The notes beneath the pieces were generated by a model. That model was not told the origin of the DNA, made no database searches, and worked only from the letters and a program-made list of their open reading frames with translations. DNA of 64,000 nucleotides from Kroppenstedtia eburnea (GTDB taxonomy: Bacteria; Bacillota; Bacilli; Thermoactinomycetales; DSM-45169), in contig NZ_CP048103.1 in assembly GCF_013282215.1 (NCBI RefSeq), positions 2,728,001-2,792,000 of the forward strand, written 5' to 3'. Every line of letters starts with the position of its first letter. Position 1 is the stretch's first letter. Positions 8,640 to 16,606 of the stretch are shown piece by piece. The translations under genes and the position numbers were made by a program.

Positions 8640-8960
8640 AACCGATTCAGATGCCCAATGCAAGAGCTAAGAACGGAAATTTCCCCGCCAAGTCGAAAAA
8701 ACCGGCTTGTCAGAATCGGGATTCGATGCTGTCCCATGCTGCGGCGGCACTTAGATGGAGATCCCCTGCGGCTCCCCCGAACCGGTACTTTGGGGGGAAA
8801 CGGCCCGTTGGGGGGATGACAACCAAAAAGGCCCCCTGAACGGGAGCTGCGCCACTGAAAATAGCTTGGAACGGAGATTGAAATCAGATACAAAAACGGC
8901 CGATTCCTCTTGGGAAAACGGCTTTTCTCAGGTCAAGCAAACAAGGATAGAAAACCCCTG
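8640..8960. other. Gene-free interval
   Basis: About 320 bases between the TetR gene and the deformylase stop codon. Short ORFs exist on both strands, but none has a ribosome site or recognisable product. G-rich and C-rich runs (around 8770-8840) give weak folding potential, but I see no known riboswitch or terminator. Confidence 0.5.
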
Positions 8961-9482
8961 TCACTGTGGCTTTCGCCCCGCCAAACGAAGTGCATCGAGG
9001 AGATGGACAGGCTGTTTGGTTTGATCATGGTAGAGATGATTTCCTCGAATATGATCGATGAAAAGGACTCCGTTCAAGTGATCGATTTCGTGTTGAATAC
9101 ATCTTGCCAAGTGATTTTCTCCTTCGAGGAACCATGTCTCCCCATGTCTGTTCAGGGTTTTCACTTTCACATACTTCGCCCGTTTCACAATTCCGGTATA
9201 TCCGGGATACGATAAGCATGCTTCCGGACCGACCTGTTCGCCGTGACTCTCTTCGATCTCGGGATTGATCAGCTCGATTAATCCTTCGGCACCGTCAATC
9301 ACAATCACTCTCCACAGCATCCCCACCTGCGGGGCGGCCAATGCGGCTCTCCCCGGCTTGGCATACAGCGTATCAGCCAGATCATCCAGCAGTTTTTCTA
9401 TTTTAGGGGTGATCTGATCGACCGGTCTGGCCCTCTTTCGGAGGATGGGGTCTCCAAACAGCAAGATATTTCTCTCAGCCAT
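8961..9482 (-). CDS. def: Peptide deformylase, divergent motif I and II
   Basis: A 173-residue deformylase that removes the formyl group from new polypeptides. Motif III HEIDHLNG (two zinc/iron-binding His and the catalytic Glu, about residue 133) is intact. Motif I reads GRAALAAPQVG instead of GxGLAAPQ(V/I)G, and motif II reads EACLSYPG instead of EGCLS, keeping the metal-binding Cys. This fits a secondary, type-variant enzyme; a main def elsewhere is likely (inference). Its start overlaps the XRE regulator by 8 bases, so the two are coupled. Confidence 0.88.
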   Translation of the reverse strand: MAERNILLFGDPILRKRARPVDQITPKIEKLLDDLADTLYAKPGRAALAAPQVGMLWRVIVIDGAEGLIELINPEIEESHGEQVGPEACLSYPGYTGIVKRAKYVKVKTLNRHGETWFLEGENHLARCIQHEIDHLNGVLFIDHIRGNHLYHDQTKQPVHLLDALRLAGRKPQ

Positions 9483-9732
9483 ACTTTTTCTCCTCTCCGG
9501 TTGAATCTTTTATTGGAGTATGAACCCACAAATCATTGGGTGTACACTCCAACGCCGTGCATAGGGCATCCAACGTTTCAGCCTTCATCTGTTTGGGTGA
9601 TCCGTTCATCAATGCGCTGATCGATGGTGCGGATAAACGGTATCCTGCTTTTTCTTCCAACAGACGGGCCAATTCCGTTCCTTTCCAAATGCCTCTTTCT
9701 GCCATGACTTTTCGCAACATCCAAATGAGCAC
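9475..9732 (-). CDS. Small XRE/Cro-type regulator
   Basis: An 85-residue HTH protein of the HTH_26/YozG type. The helix-turn-helix lies at residues 18-45 (ELARLLEEKAGYRLSAPSISALMNG), followed by LDALCTALECTPNDLWV, the usual end of this domain. Translation probably starts at GTG 9732 (GGGGTGAG upstream). It overlaps the deformylase gene by 8 bases, a pairing that suggests regulated expression of the deformylase, perhaps against actinonin-like inhibitors (speculative). Confidence 0.8.
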   Translation of the reverse strand: MLIWMLRKVMAERGIWKGTELARLLEEKAGYRLSAPSISALMNGSPKQMKAETLDALCTALECTPNDLWVHTPIKDSTGEEKKYG

Positions 9733-9882
9733 CCACTCACCCCCCGCTGTAAGCTACAGCCTAAATAAATTAGCCCATAGCTAAATATACCATGAATTTT
9801 CCAAAACGCGAAGTGGTTGTCATGATTACAGGACGGCTTTTATACAATCTTGGGCAAAATGCAAATACCATTCAATTGGACG

Positions 9883-9910
9883 CAAAAAAGCCGACGAATA
9901 CTCGCCGGCT
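9883..9910 (-). terminator. Intrinsic terminator of the cymR-iscS operon
   Basis: On the minus strand, AGCCGGCGAG pairs with TTCGTCGGCT (one G-T pair) and is followed directly by TTTTTTG. It lies 37 bases beyond the iscS stop codon and closes that transcript. Confidence 0.85.
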
Positions 9911-9946
9911 GATGGAATTCAAATCTACATCGGTTGCCCGGTGTCT

Positions 9947-11092
9947 CTATTCGGCAGTGAGCCGCCGGACCACTTTCGCCACCCTTTGCGCCGCAATCCG
10001 CACCTCTTCCTCGGTGTTCCCCATCCCGAAGCTGAACCGGATGGCGGAGCGCAGGCGGTCCTCCGGGAGTCCCATCGCTTCCAACACGTGGGAGATCTCC
10101 AGCGTACCGGAGGTGCAAGCGGAGCCGCTGGCACAGGCCACTCCCTCCAGATCCAGGTTCATCAGCATCACTTCCGTATCGGCTCCCGGAAAGCTGAGGT
10201 TGAGAATATGGGGCAGGTGATGCTCCGGATGACCGTTGACATGATACCGGATATCTGCGGCATCCAGCTCCTCCAGCATCGCTTGACGACAGCGATCTGT
10301 CTGTTGCCGGTGTTCTTCCCGGTGAAGAATGGCCAACTCCGCGGCCTCACCAAAACCGACGATGCCGGGGACGTTTTCCGTTCCCGCCCGACGCCGCTTC
10401 TCTTGCAGACCCCCGTGCTGAAGGGGCTGAAGGGGAACATTGCGTCCGATCCAGAGGGCACCCACCCCCTTGGGGCCGTTGATCTTGTGGGCGGACACCG
10501 TCAACAGATCGACGGGCAAACTCTTCACATCGATCTTCTCCATGCCGAAGGCCTGGACCGCATCGGTATGGAAGAAGACCCCGTGCTCCCGGGCGATCTC
10601 CCCGATTTCCGCCACTGGCTGCAGTGTGCCCACTTCATTGTTTCCGTACATGATACTGAGGATCGCCGTCTCTTCATCCAAGGCTTCCCGCACCTTTTCC
10701 GGAGACACCTGACCCGTTTCATCCACCGGCAACCGGGTGACACGAAAACCGAATCGCTCCAGAAATTCACAGGTATCCAAGACGGCATGGTGTTCCACCT
10801 GGGAGGTGATCACATGATCTTTCCCTTGTTCCCTGAGTGCGAGGGCGACACCGGTCAAGGCCAGGTTGTCCGCCTCAGTGCCGCCGCTGGTGAAGATCAG
10901 CTGTCCGGGATCGGCGTTCAATCCGCGGGCCACCTGATCCCGGGCCCGATCGACGGCATTGCGGATCTCCCGTCCAAAACCGTGGATACTGGAGGGATTT
11001 CCATATTTCTCTCCCAGAAAGGGGAGCATCGCTTCTTTTACCCGGGGATACACCGGAGTGGTTGCCGCATGATCCAGATAGATCGCCATCAT
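9947..11092 (-). CDS. iscS: Cysteine desulfurase (YrvO/IscS type)
   Basis: PLP enzyme of 381 residues that takes sulfur from cysteine for Fe-S clusters or tRNA thiolation. Visible features: N-terminal YLDHAATTP, His in the VEHHAVL segment, PLP lysine in SAHKINGPKG (about residue 205), and the catalytic-cysteine loop VACASGSACTSG (about 325). It follows cymR by 17 bases, as in Bacillus. There mnmA normally follows; here a terminator and an unrelated XRE-def pair follow, so its tRNA-thiolation partner must lie elsewhere. ATG 11092 or 11089 are both possible starts. Confidence 0.95.
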   Translation of the reverse strand: MMAIYLDHAATTPVYPRVKEAMLPFLGEKYGNPSSIHGFGREIRNAVDRARDQVARGLNADPGQLIFTSGGTEADNLALTGVALALREQGKDHVITSQVEHHAVLDTCEFLERFGFRVTRLPVDETGQVSPEKVREALDEETAILSIMYGNNEVGTLQPVAEIGEIAREHGVFFHTDAVQAFGMEKIDVKSLPVDLLTVSAHKINGPKGVGALWIGRNVPLQPLQHGGLQEKRRRAGTENVPGIVGFGEAAELAILHREEHRQQTDRCRQAMLEELDAADIRYHVNGHPEHHLPHILNLSFPGADTEVMLMNLDLEGVACASGSACTSGTLEISHVLEAMGLPEDRLRSAIRFSFGMGNTEEEVRIAAQRVAKVVRRLTAE

Positions 11093-11109
11093 CCTTCACC
11101 TTCATCCAG

Positions 11110-11529
11110 TCAAATGTAAAACATGTAAGAGTCCTGATCCCCGTCAGAGGAGTGGCTGTTCAGATCCGCCAGGGTGGTGTTGTCCAACACCTCTGCGATC
11201 GCGTCCCGGATTCTGCGCCACAGCTCCCGCCGGCCGGGATCTTCTTCCTCATTGAATTCCACCGGACTGATCGGCCCTTCCAGCACCCGGATCACATCCC
11301 CAGCCGTGATCTCCTCCGGTGAACGGGAAAGTTTATACCCTCCGTAAGCTCCCCGCACACTTTTAACCAATCCTGCGTTTCGCAGGGGCGCCACCAGCTG
11401 TTCCAGGTAGTGCTCGGACAGGTTGTGCCGCTCGGCCACGCTTTTCAGCGAAATCGGCTTTTCTCCGAACCGGGCCGCCAAATCCATCATGATCGTCAGT
11501 CCGTACCTTCCTTTGGTGGATACCTTCAA
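11110..11529 (-). CDS. cymR: Rrf2-family regulator CymR
   Basis: A 139-residue Rrf2 winged-helix repressor, MKVSTKGRYGLTIMMDLAARF. The DNA-binding helix is LSEHYLEQLVAPLRNAGLVKSVRGAYGGY. It lacks the three-cysteine cluster of IscR, which fits CymR, the master repressor of cysteine metabolism in Firmicutes that senses O-acetylserine through CysK. The start is TTG 11529, with GAGGTGA five bases upstream. Linkage to iscS and divergent rarA is the conserved Bacillus arrangement. Confidence 0.92.
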   Translation of the reverse strand: MKVSTKGRYGLTIMMDLAARFGEKPISLKSVAERHNLSEHYLEQLVAPLRNAGLVKSVRGAYGGYKLSRSPEEITAGDVIRVLEGPISPVEFNEEEDPGRRELWRRIRDAIAEVLDNTTLADLNSHSSDGDQDSYMFYI

Positions 11530-12208
11530 TTACGTCACCTCTTCCCAACCACTGTTTCATCATTTTATCCCAAAACTGCATGGAAAGTTGCATCATCGGC
11601 CCAATCAATACCGAAAAGAGCAATGTCCCCGCTCCGACCGGCCCCCCCAACAACCAACCCGCAACCAACACCCCCACCTCCAACAGGAGGCGGACCCGGC
11701 TGAGGGGAATGCTTGTCTTTTCCGCCAACACCAGCACCAGCGCATCCCGGGGCCCGGCACCCAAGCGGGGGGCGATGTAGAGACCGTTGCCCAGACCGAT
11801 CAAAACCAGCCCCGTCATCAACATCAAGGATTGACCCCAGGTTGATGACGGAGTTTCCAACCACAACCATCCCACCCACAGCCAACCGTCCACAAACCAT
11901 CCCATCAACATCATATTGATGATCGCTCCCCAACCCGGCCACTTCCGGGCGAGGACCGCTGCCAGGGTCACTACCGCCGCCCCGGCCAGCTGCAACCACA
12001 TGCCCACTGTCAATGGGGTGACGGAGGCCAGTCCCATATGGAAAACATCCCAGGGGGCCAGTCCCATTTCGGCGCGGATCATCACCGCAATTCCCAGGGA
12101 CATCACTGACAGACCCGCCATAAAAGCACTCCACCGGATCAGGAAAGGCCGCCACTTGGGGCGGATGCTTTGCGCTTCCTGTTTCCCTTCACCTGTTGCC
12201 AACTTCAA
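11363..12208 (-). CDS. YczE/YyaS/YitT-family membrane protein, tail runs into cymR
   Basis: Polytopic membrane protein. About 200 residues (MSLGIAVMIRAEMGLAPWDVFHMGL ... IAPRLGAGPRDALVLVL) match the YczE/YitT family, with five to six hydrophobic segments and the conserved GLAPWDV and GAGPRD loops. TTG 12208 with GAAGGG seven bases upstream is the best start; an ATG at 12286 has no ribosome site. The frame does not stop before cymR. It continues 167 bases into it, giving an Arg-rich 55-residue tail. Homologues end about there, so a small indel near the 3' end is suspected. Function unknown. Confidence 0.72.
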   Translation of the reverse strand: MKLATGEGKQEAQSIRPKWRPFLIRWSAFMAGLSVMSLGIAVMIRAEMGLAPWDVFHMGLASVTPLTVGMWLQLAGAAVVTLAAVLARKWPGWGAIINMMLMGWFVDGWLWVGWLWLETPSSTWGQSLMLMTGLVLIGLGNGLYIAPRLGAGPRDALVLVLAEKTSIPLSRVRLLLEVGVLVAGWLLGGPVGAGTLLFSVLIGPMMQLSMQFWDKMMKQWLGRGDVIEGIHQRKVRTDDHDGFGGPVRRKADFAEKRGRAAQPVRALPGTAGGAPAKRRIG

Positions 12209-12286
12209 ATCATCAACCCTTCTTTCCCAATGAAAAAGCCTTCCGCACAGGACGTCATCATCAGCTAGTGTAACATAAGTCGGCAT

Positions 12287-12475
12287 AGAAGCATTGTGAT
12301 TTAGTGCATTCCTGGACGGTCGGGATTGGGTTTCACATGACCTTCCGGTTGTTCTTATGAGCCAAAGTCACTCCATGTGAAACCCAACCCTCCCTGCATA
12401 GCGAGACCGGGTGCGAAAGCACCCTGGCGAGACTTGTGCCCTATGGGTATGAACGGCCTTTTCACAACGCATATA
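12287..12475 (+). repeat. Family-1 intergenic repeat, copy A (one 55-bp unit)
   Basis: MITE-like element. The left end AGAAGCATTGTGA and right end TTCACAACGC are imperfect inverted repeats. The core arms GGGATTGGGTTTCACATG (12322-12339) and CATGTGAAACCCAACCC (12374-12390) form a long hairpin. One unit follows, containing GGGTGC-GAAA-GCACCC (12409-12424), a perfect GNRA-capped stem. It abuts the 5' side of the YczE gene. Confidence 0.8.
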
Positions 12476-12580
12476 GGGGAAAGTGGCAAAGGGGAGACGA
12501 AACCCGCTCCCTTCAAAAGCCGGTCCATTCTATTGTACAATTATCTTCAGAGAGTATCCGGCTTTGAAAGCACAACAGAA

Positions 12581-12637
12581 AGGAGGAAGACGCCTCTCCC
12601 CCCAGGCACCCTGTGGGCGGCAGGCGTCTGACCTTCC
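12581..12637 (+). promoter_or_regulatory. rarA leader: Shine-Dalgarno and start separated by a hairpin
   Basis: AAGGAGG (12581-12587) is the only good ribosome site but lies 50 bases before the rarA ATG. Between them AGACGCCT (12589-12596) pairs perfectly with AGGCGTCT (12622-12629). Folding leaves one base plus eight bases between the site and the ATG, which is a normal spacing. A TGA at 12629-12631 blocks any upstream in-frame start. Confidence 0.6.
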
Positions 12638-13969
12638 ATGAATCTTTTCGATTACGGACAGGAGCAGGAAAAAGAAAAAACAGCCCCGCTGGCGGCGCGA
12701 ATGCGCCCCCGCACTCTGGACGAAATCGTGGGCCAGTCCCATATCCTGGGGCGCGGTAAATTGTTGCGCCGATCCATCGAGGCGGACCAACTGTCATCCA
12801 TTCTTCTTTACGGTCCACCCGGAACGGGAAAAACCACTTTGGCCAAAGTGATTGCCAATACGACCCAAGCCCGTTTTGAACAGTTGAACGCAGTGATCGC
12901 CGGGGTGGCCGAAATCCGCCGCATCACCCAGGAGGCAAAAGAACAGCTGGGAATGTATGATCTGCGCACCCTGCTGTTTATCGATGAAATCCACCGTTTC
13001 AACAAATCCCAGCAAGATGCCCTTCTCCCCTTCGTGGAAGACGGAACAATCATCTTGATCGGGGCAACCACGGAAAACCCCTCTTTTGAAGTGAACTCCG
13101 CCCTTCTCTCCCGCTCCCGCCTCTTTCAGTTGCATCCCCTGACCGAGGAAGAACTGAAATCCTTGGCCCGCCGCGCCTTGATGGATGAAGAACGCGGTCT
13201 CGGGAACTTCCGGACGCAGGTGGAAGAGGAGGCTCTGGATCACATGGTCCGGGCCGCCGGCGGAGACGCCCGCAACATGCTCAATGCCCTGGAGTTGGCT
13301 GTCACCACCACTCCTCCGAAAGAAAACGGCATTCGCCGGATCACCCCGGAGGTGGCGGAGGAATCCATCCAGCGCAAAATCGTCCGTTATGACAAAGGCG
13401 GAGACAATCACTATGACACCATCTCCGCTTTTATCAAAAGCATGCGGGGGTCTGATCCCGATGCCGCCCTGTATTATCTGGCCAAGATGATTCATGCCGG
13501 AGAGGATCCCCGTTTTATCGCGCGGCGCGTTTTTATCCATGCCGCCGAAGACGTGGGCATGGCCGATCCCCGGGCTCTCCTGATCGCCTCTGCCGCGGCC
13601 CAGGCCGTGGAACACATCGGCCTTCCCGAAGCCCAGATCCCCTTGGCGGAAGCGGTGATCTACATCGCCACCGCTCCCAAAAGCAATGCCGTCTATGAGG
13701 GGATCTCCCAAGCGATGGAGGCTGTGAAACAGGAAGCCCGCGGGGAGGTTCCCCCCCACCTGCGGGACACTCATTTCAAAGGTGCCAAAGCGCAAGGGCG
13801 GGGAGTCGGTTATCTGTATCCCCACAACTTCCCCAGGGGATACGTGGACCAACAGTACCTGCCCGATGAACACCTGGGCAAAACCTTCTACCACCCCACC
13901 GATATCGGGTATGAAAAAAAATTGAAGGAGTTCATCCGGTGGGTCAAACAGTCTCCCCCTGAAAAATAG
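12638..13969 (+). CDS. rarA: Replication-associated recombination protein A (RarA/MgsA)
   Basis: AAA+ clamp-loader-like ATPase of 443 residues that acts at stalled replication forks. Walker A GPPGTGKTT lies near residue 60, Walker B LLFIDEIHRFNKSQQDALLP near 110, sensor 1 GATTENPSFEVN, and arginine-finger segment LLSRSRLF. The C-terminal half is the RarA tetramerisation domain (KMIHAGEDPRFIARRVFIHAAEDVG). The N-terminus MNLFDYGQEQEKEKTAPLA is typical of Firmicutes RarA and supports ATG 12638 despite its unusual leader. It is divergent from cymR, as in Bacillus. Confidence 0.95.
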   Translation: MNLFDYGQEQEKEKTAPLAARMRPRTLDEIVGQSHILGRGKLLRRSIEADQLSSILLYGPPGTGKTTLAKVIANTTQARFEQLNAVIAGVAEIRRITQEAKEQLGMYDLRTLLFIDEIHRFNKSQQDALLPFVEDGTIILIGATTENPSFEVNSALLSRSRLFQLHPLTEEELKSLARRALMDEERGLGNFRTQVEEEALDHMVRAAGGDARNMLNALELAVTTTPPKENGIRRITPEVAEESIQRKIVRYDKGGDNHYDTISAFIKSMRGSDPDAALYYLAKMIHAGEDPRFIARRVFIHAAEDVGMADPRALLIASAAAQAVEHIGLPEAQIPLAEAVIYIATAPKSNAVYEGISQAMEAVKQEARGEVPPHLRDTHFKGAKAQGRGVGYLYPHNFPRGYVDQQYLPDEHLGKTFYHPTDIGYEKKLKEFIRWVKQSPPEK

Positions 13970-14006
13970 AACCCGTCACCCATAAGGGGTGACGGGTTCT
14001 ATTTTT
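13967..14006 (+). terminator. Intrinsic terminator of rarA
   Basis: A perfect 15-base stem, TAGAACCCGTCACCC with GGGTGACGGGTTCTA, begins inside the rarA stop codon and is followed by TTTTT. Confidence 0.92.
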
Positions 14007-14068
14007 AACCGTTGCAGGATCCGCTGACCAATCTCGCCCGATCCGACCAGAACTAATTCACAATGCTT

Positions 14069-14908
14069 CTAATGATCAGGTTCGGCCAGCTTCCGGATCT
14101 CTGCCTCCGTCAATCCAGTCGCTTTGGCGATCGAGGCGATTTCCATCCCCATCTGCAGCAGATTTTTGGCCACCTGTGCTTTTCCTTCCGCCATCCCTTC
14201 CTCTCTTGCCCCTTCCATCATGGAGCGTTCGTCCAGGAGAGCCTTTCGGCGCATTTCGTACAGGTAACGGGCCTCCCGATCCTGGCTCAAAAATTCCAGT
14301 GTCGTCATCGCCTTGCGCAGTTCGGGTTGATCCACGGCAATCTCCTCCCACTTGCTTTTATCCAGCCCTTTGAGAAAAAGCAACCACTTCACCAATCCGC
14401 CGCCCATATCAAAGGGCTCCTCCTCCAGTTTCGGCAGTTCCATAAAATGAATCTCCAAATCATCGGTGAGCACAATCCCGGAATGATCCTCGCGCAGATG
14501 AAAGACATGGTGATAGGATTCACCTGGAAGGTAGCGGAAATTGATGATGTTGATAGTGATCGTCTTCTTGAGGTCCCGGTAATTATGCCCCTCGCCGAGT
14601 TGCTCCTCATACAGTTTACTCCAATAGTACAACGTTCGCTTCTCAATATCATGACGATTGAAGAGCTGAATCTCGATATTGATCTGTTTGCCGTCCTCAG
14701 TGACGGCCCGGATATCGAGAATGGACTGCTTGTCATGGACTGCGTTCTTATCGATGTACGGATTGACAAGAGTGATCTCTTTCAACAGTTCACTTCGGCT
14801 CGCCTTAAATGTCTCATTGAGAAAGGCGAGCAGAACGTCTTTGTTTGCTTCACTTCCGAAGATCCGCTTAAAAACGAAATCCACCTTGGGATCGAGCAGA
14901 GGACGCAT
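14069..14908 (-). CDS. Rpn-family PD-(D/E)XK nuclease
   Basis: A 279-residue member of the Rpn/PDDEXK_2 family (recombination-promoting nuclease, formerly called putative transposase). The N-terminus has the typical LLDPKVDFVFKRIFGSEANKD. The nuclease core is LDIRAVTEDGKQINIEIQ (residues 65-82; Asp, Glu and Gln in the DxE/ExQ arrangement). The C-terminus carries the usual helical GMAEGKAQVAKNLLQMGM repeat and a LTEAEIRKLAE tail. Members are often horizontally acquired and present in several genomic copies. It stands alone between the rarA terminator and a repeat element. Confidence 0.85.
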   Translation of the reverse strand: MRPLLDPKVDFVFKRIFGSEANKDVLLAFLNETFKASRSELLKEITLVNPYIDKNAVHDKQSILDIRAVTEDGKQINIEIQLFNRHDIEKRTLYYWSKLYEEQLGEGHNYRDLKKTITINIINFRYLPGESYHHVFHLREDHSGIVLTDDLEIHFMELPKLEEEPFDMGGGLVKWLLFLKGLDKSKWEEIAVDQPELRKAMTTLEFLSQDREARYLYEMRRKALLDERSMMEGAREEGMAEGKAQVAKNLLQMGMEIASIAKATGLTEAEIRKLAEPDH

Positions 14909-15027
14909 GGGGTCACCTCAACACATAAATTCCTTCGAATAATGGTGACTTTAGTATATCATGATTCTGCTTTTTTCTGTCAATTTCACTCTTGGTTAAC
15001 CATCCCTCTTTCAGGATGTGTCTGATC

Positions 15028-15236
15028 AATCCATAGCTAGGGCCGGGCCGGTCGGGATTGGGTTTCACATTGCGTTCCGTTGTTCTTGCGAGCCAAAGTC
15101 ACTCCATGTGAAACCCAACCCTCCCTCGGATGTTTTCACCCCACTTCCAGGGCGTGTCTTGCTTTGAGGCACGGGGGGGGGTACCATCTCTCCTTCGGGT
15201 CAATACGAGAATGCTGTACAATTATTTTAGGCCCTG
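15028..15236 (+). repeat. Family-1 intergenic repeat, copy B (extended tail)
   Basis: Core arms GGGATTGGGTTTCACAT (15054-15070) and CATGTGAAACCCAACCCT (15105-15122). It lacks the 55-bp unit. The right end, TTTTCACCCCACTTCCAGGGCG, continues into a tail with a G10-type run (around 15172) and finishes TTTTAGGCCCTG. The left end is CCATAGCTAGGGCCGGGCC, shared with copy C. Confidence 0.7.
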
Positions 15237-15345
15237 TTAACCCCAATACTGATAATTGCGAAAAAATAAAAGAAAGCCACAGAAATAGCATTTCTTCAAT
15301 CTTGTTCAAGTAACGCACCTGATTCTGGAACACTTAAAAATTGAG

Positions 15346-15369
15346 GAACCGTCTTATATAAGACGGTTC
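15346..15369 (-). terminator. Terminator of the low-GC orphan gene
   Basis: A perfect 24-base palindrome, with GAACCGTCTTAT read identically on both strands. On the minus strand it is followed by CTCAATTTTTAA. It overlaps the last codons of the 15354-15716 gene. Confidence 0.75.
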
Positions 15370-15716
15370 TCCAAGGATTCGATTGCCAGTTTAAGTGCAG
15401 TTAAGCGACGCTCATTTAATGTTTTTTGAGAACTGCCTTCTTTTGCTTTTGCTATCTGTTTTTCGATAGATGGAATGACACCTTGTAGAACTTCTTTAGA
15501 TGTCAATATGATTTCTTCGTCATAGCAAAAATCTTCCCCATTCCAAGTACCTTTGAGGCTTTCTAAACCAATTTTTACAGCGGCTCGTCTCTTTTTGACA
15601 AGGGTTGTGTTTGAACCTTTTTCTGTCATGTTTTTATAAGAATTTGAAAGTTTATTAAAAGTCGACTCCAAGGATTTAATGGACCAATCTTGGATTTCTT
15701 GGCTAACAGTCTTCAT
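15354..15716 (-). CDS. Low-GC orphan protein with an internal duplication
   Basis: A 120-residue helical, Lys-rich cytoplasmic protein starting MKTVSQEIQDWSIKSLESTF. I do not recognise the family. Two similar segments stand out: LVKKRRAAVKIGLESLKG (about residues 39-56) and LNERRLTALKLAIESLEN (100-117), so the protein is probably a two-repeat helical domain. It is clearly more AT-rich than its neighbours (AAA, TTT and TCT codons) and sits alone between a repeat element and the nucleotidase gene, which suggests recent acquisition. It has its own terminator. Confidence 0.7.
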   Translation of the reverse strand: MKTVSQEIQDWSIKSLESTFNKLSNSYKNMTEKGSNTTLVKKRRAAVKIGLESLKGTWNGEDFCYDEEIILTSKEVLQGVIPSIEKQIAKAKEGSSQKTLNERRLTALKLAIESLENRLI

Positions 15717-15889
15717 ATACGAACCTCACCTTTTTTAATAATCCTGTTTGTCGACATACTTTAACAAGTTGCTAAACGCTTTGCTCACCTTGATAACCCC
15801 CAAATACATGTTCTTGTGATTATATCAGGATTTCGGACAAGTAAATATCAACAATTATCTTTAACGGAGCCTTATTTTAAAAAACAAAA

Positions 15890-15906
15890 CCGCCTTATAC
15901 AGGCGG
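15890..15906 (-). terminator. Terminator of the nucleotidase gene
   Basis: On the minus strand CCGCCT-GTATA-AGGCGG is followed by TTTTGTTTTTT, 28 bases beyond the nucleotidase stop codon. Confidence 0.88.
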
Positions 15907-15933
15907 AATCACAAAAAAGCATCACTTCAGCAA

Positions 15934-16521
15934 TCAGTCGATATTTTTTCTGATGTTCTCCTCCATCCGCTCAATCAACGGTTCTGCTTCGTCCCACCCG
16001 GTGATGCGGGGCAGTTCATCCCGGTAATTCCGGTTATAGGCCGCATCCATCACCACAGTCGGGATTCCCGCCGCCACCAATCGGTCCAGGTGTTGCGGTG
16101 CGTCTTCAAAAAAGAGTTCCACGCCGAGCTTTTGGGCCACCTTCGCTTTGTCCTGTGAACCCATAAACAGGTTTTCGCCATCATAAGGAAACTCATGTTT
16201 ACGAAGCCAATCCTTCGTCACCTGGGTGATCTCCGGAATCCCGGGACGGGCGGTGATGAAATAGATTTCATGACCTTTTCCCTTCAGATCGCGAAGGACG
16301 GGAGCCGCATTCTCCAGGGGAACCCCCAGGGTGTAGATCCGGGCCTCCAATTTCCGCCACAGTCTTCTGCCCTCTTTCCGGTTCAGACCGTAGGCCCGAT
16401 CCAGATGAAAGTCCCGAACATCCTCGCAACGGACGGAGCGGTTGAGTTCTTCGTTGAAACAGCGGACCGCCGCTTCCTGGGTCCTTTTGATCGTTCCGTC
16501 AATATCCACACCAAGTTTCAT
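15934..16521 (-). CDS. HAD-type 5'(3')-deoxyribonucleotidase-like protein (NT5C/YqfW)
   Basis: A 195-residue HAD phosphatase. Motif I GVDIDGTIK gives the nucleophile and acid/base Asp pair near the N-terminus. Motif II is EIYFITARP, and motifs III/IV are QDKAKVAQKLG and FFEDAPQHLDRL. The cap insert and overall size fit the NT5C family, so a nucleoside monophosphate is the expected substrate (family inference). ATG 16521 (MKLGVDIDG) with GAAGGA eight bases upstream is preferred to ATG 16530, which touches the ribosome site. Confidence 0.82.
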   Translation of the reverse strand: MKLGVDIDGTIKRTQEAAVRCFNEELNRSVRCEDVRDFHLDRAYGLNRKEGRRLWRKLEARIYTLGVPLENAAPVLRDLKGKGHEIYFITARPGIPEITQVTKDWLRKHEFPYDGENLFMGSQDKAKVAQKLGVELFFEDAPQHLDRLVAAGIPTVVMDAAYNRNYRDELPRITGWDEAEPLIERMEENIRKNID

Positions 16522-16606
16522 GATCAGCATCCTTCAAATATTTATCTGCGGGCCCTTCTCGTTAGTATCCAAGATCAAGGGAGATTTAAAACGGAAAATA
16601 AAAAAG

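Noticed and set aside
12377-12631. 84-codon ORF reading through repeat copy A
   Set aside because: It starts inside the repeat arm and similar frames appear in every copy; no ribosome site. It also ends in the rarA leader hairpin.
14069-14908. Insertion sequence reading of the Rpn-family gene
   Set aside because: Older annotations call this family a transposase, but the motif is a PD-(D/E)XK nuclease, and no terminal inverted repeats or target duplications flank it.
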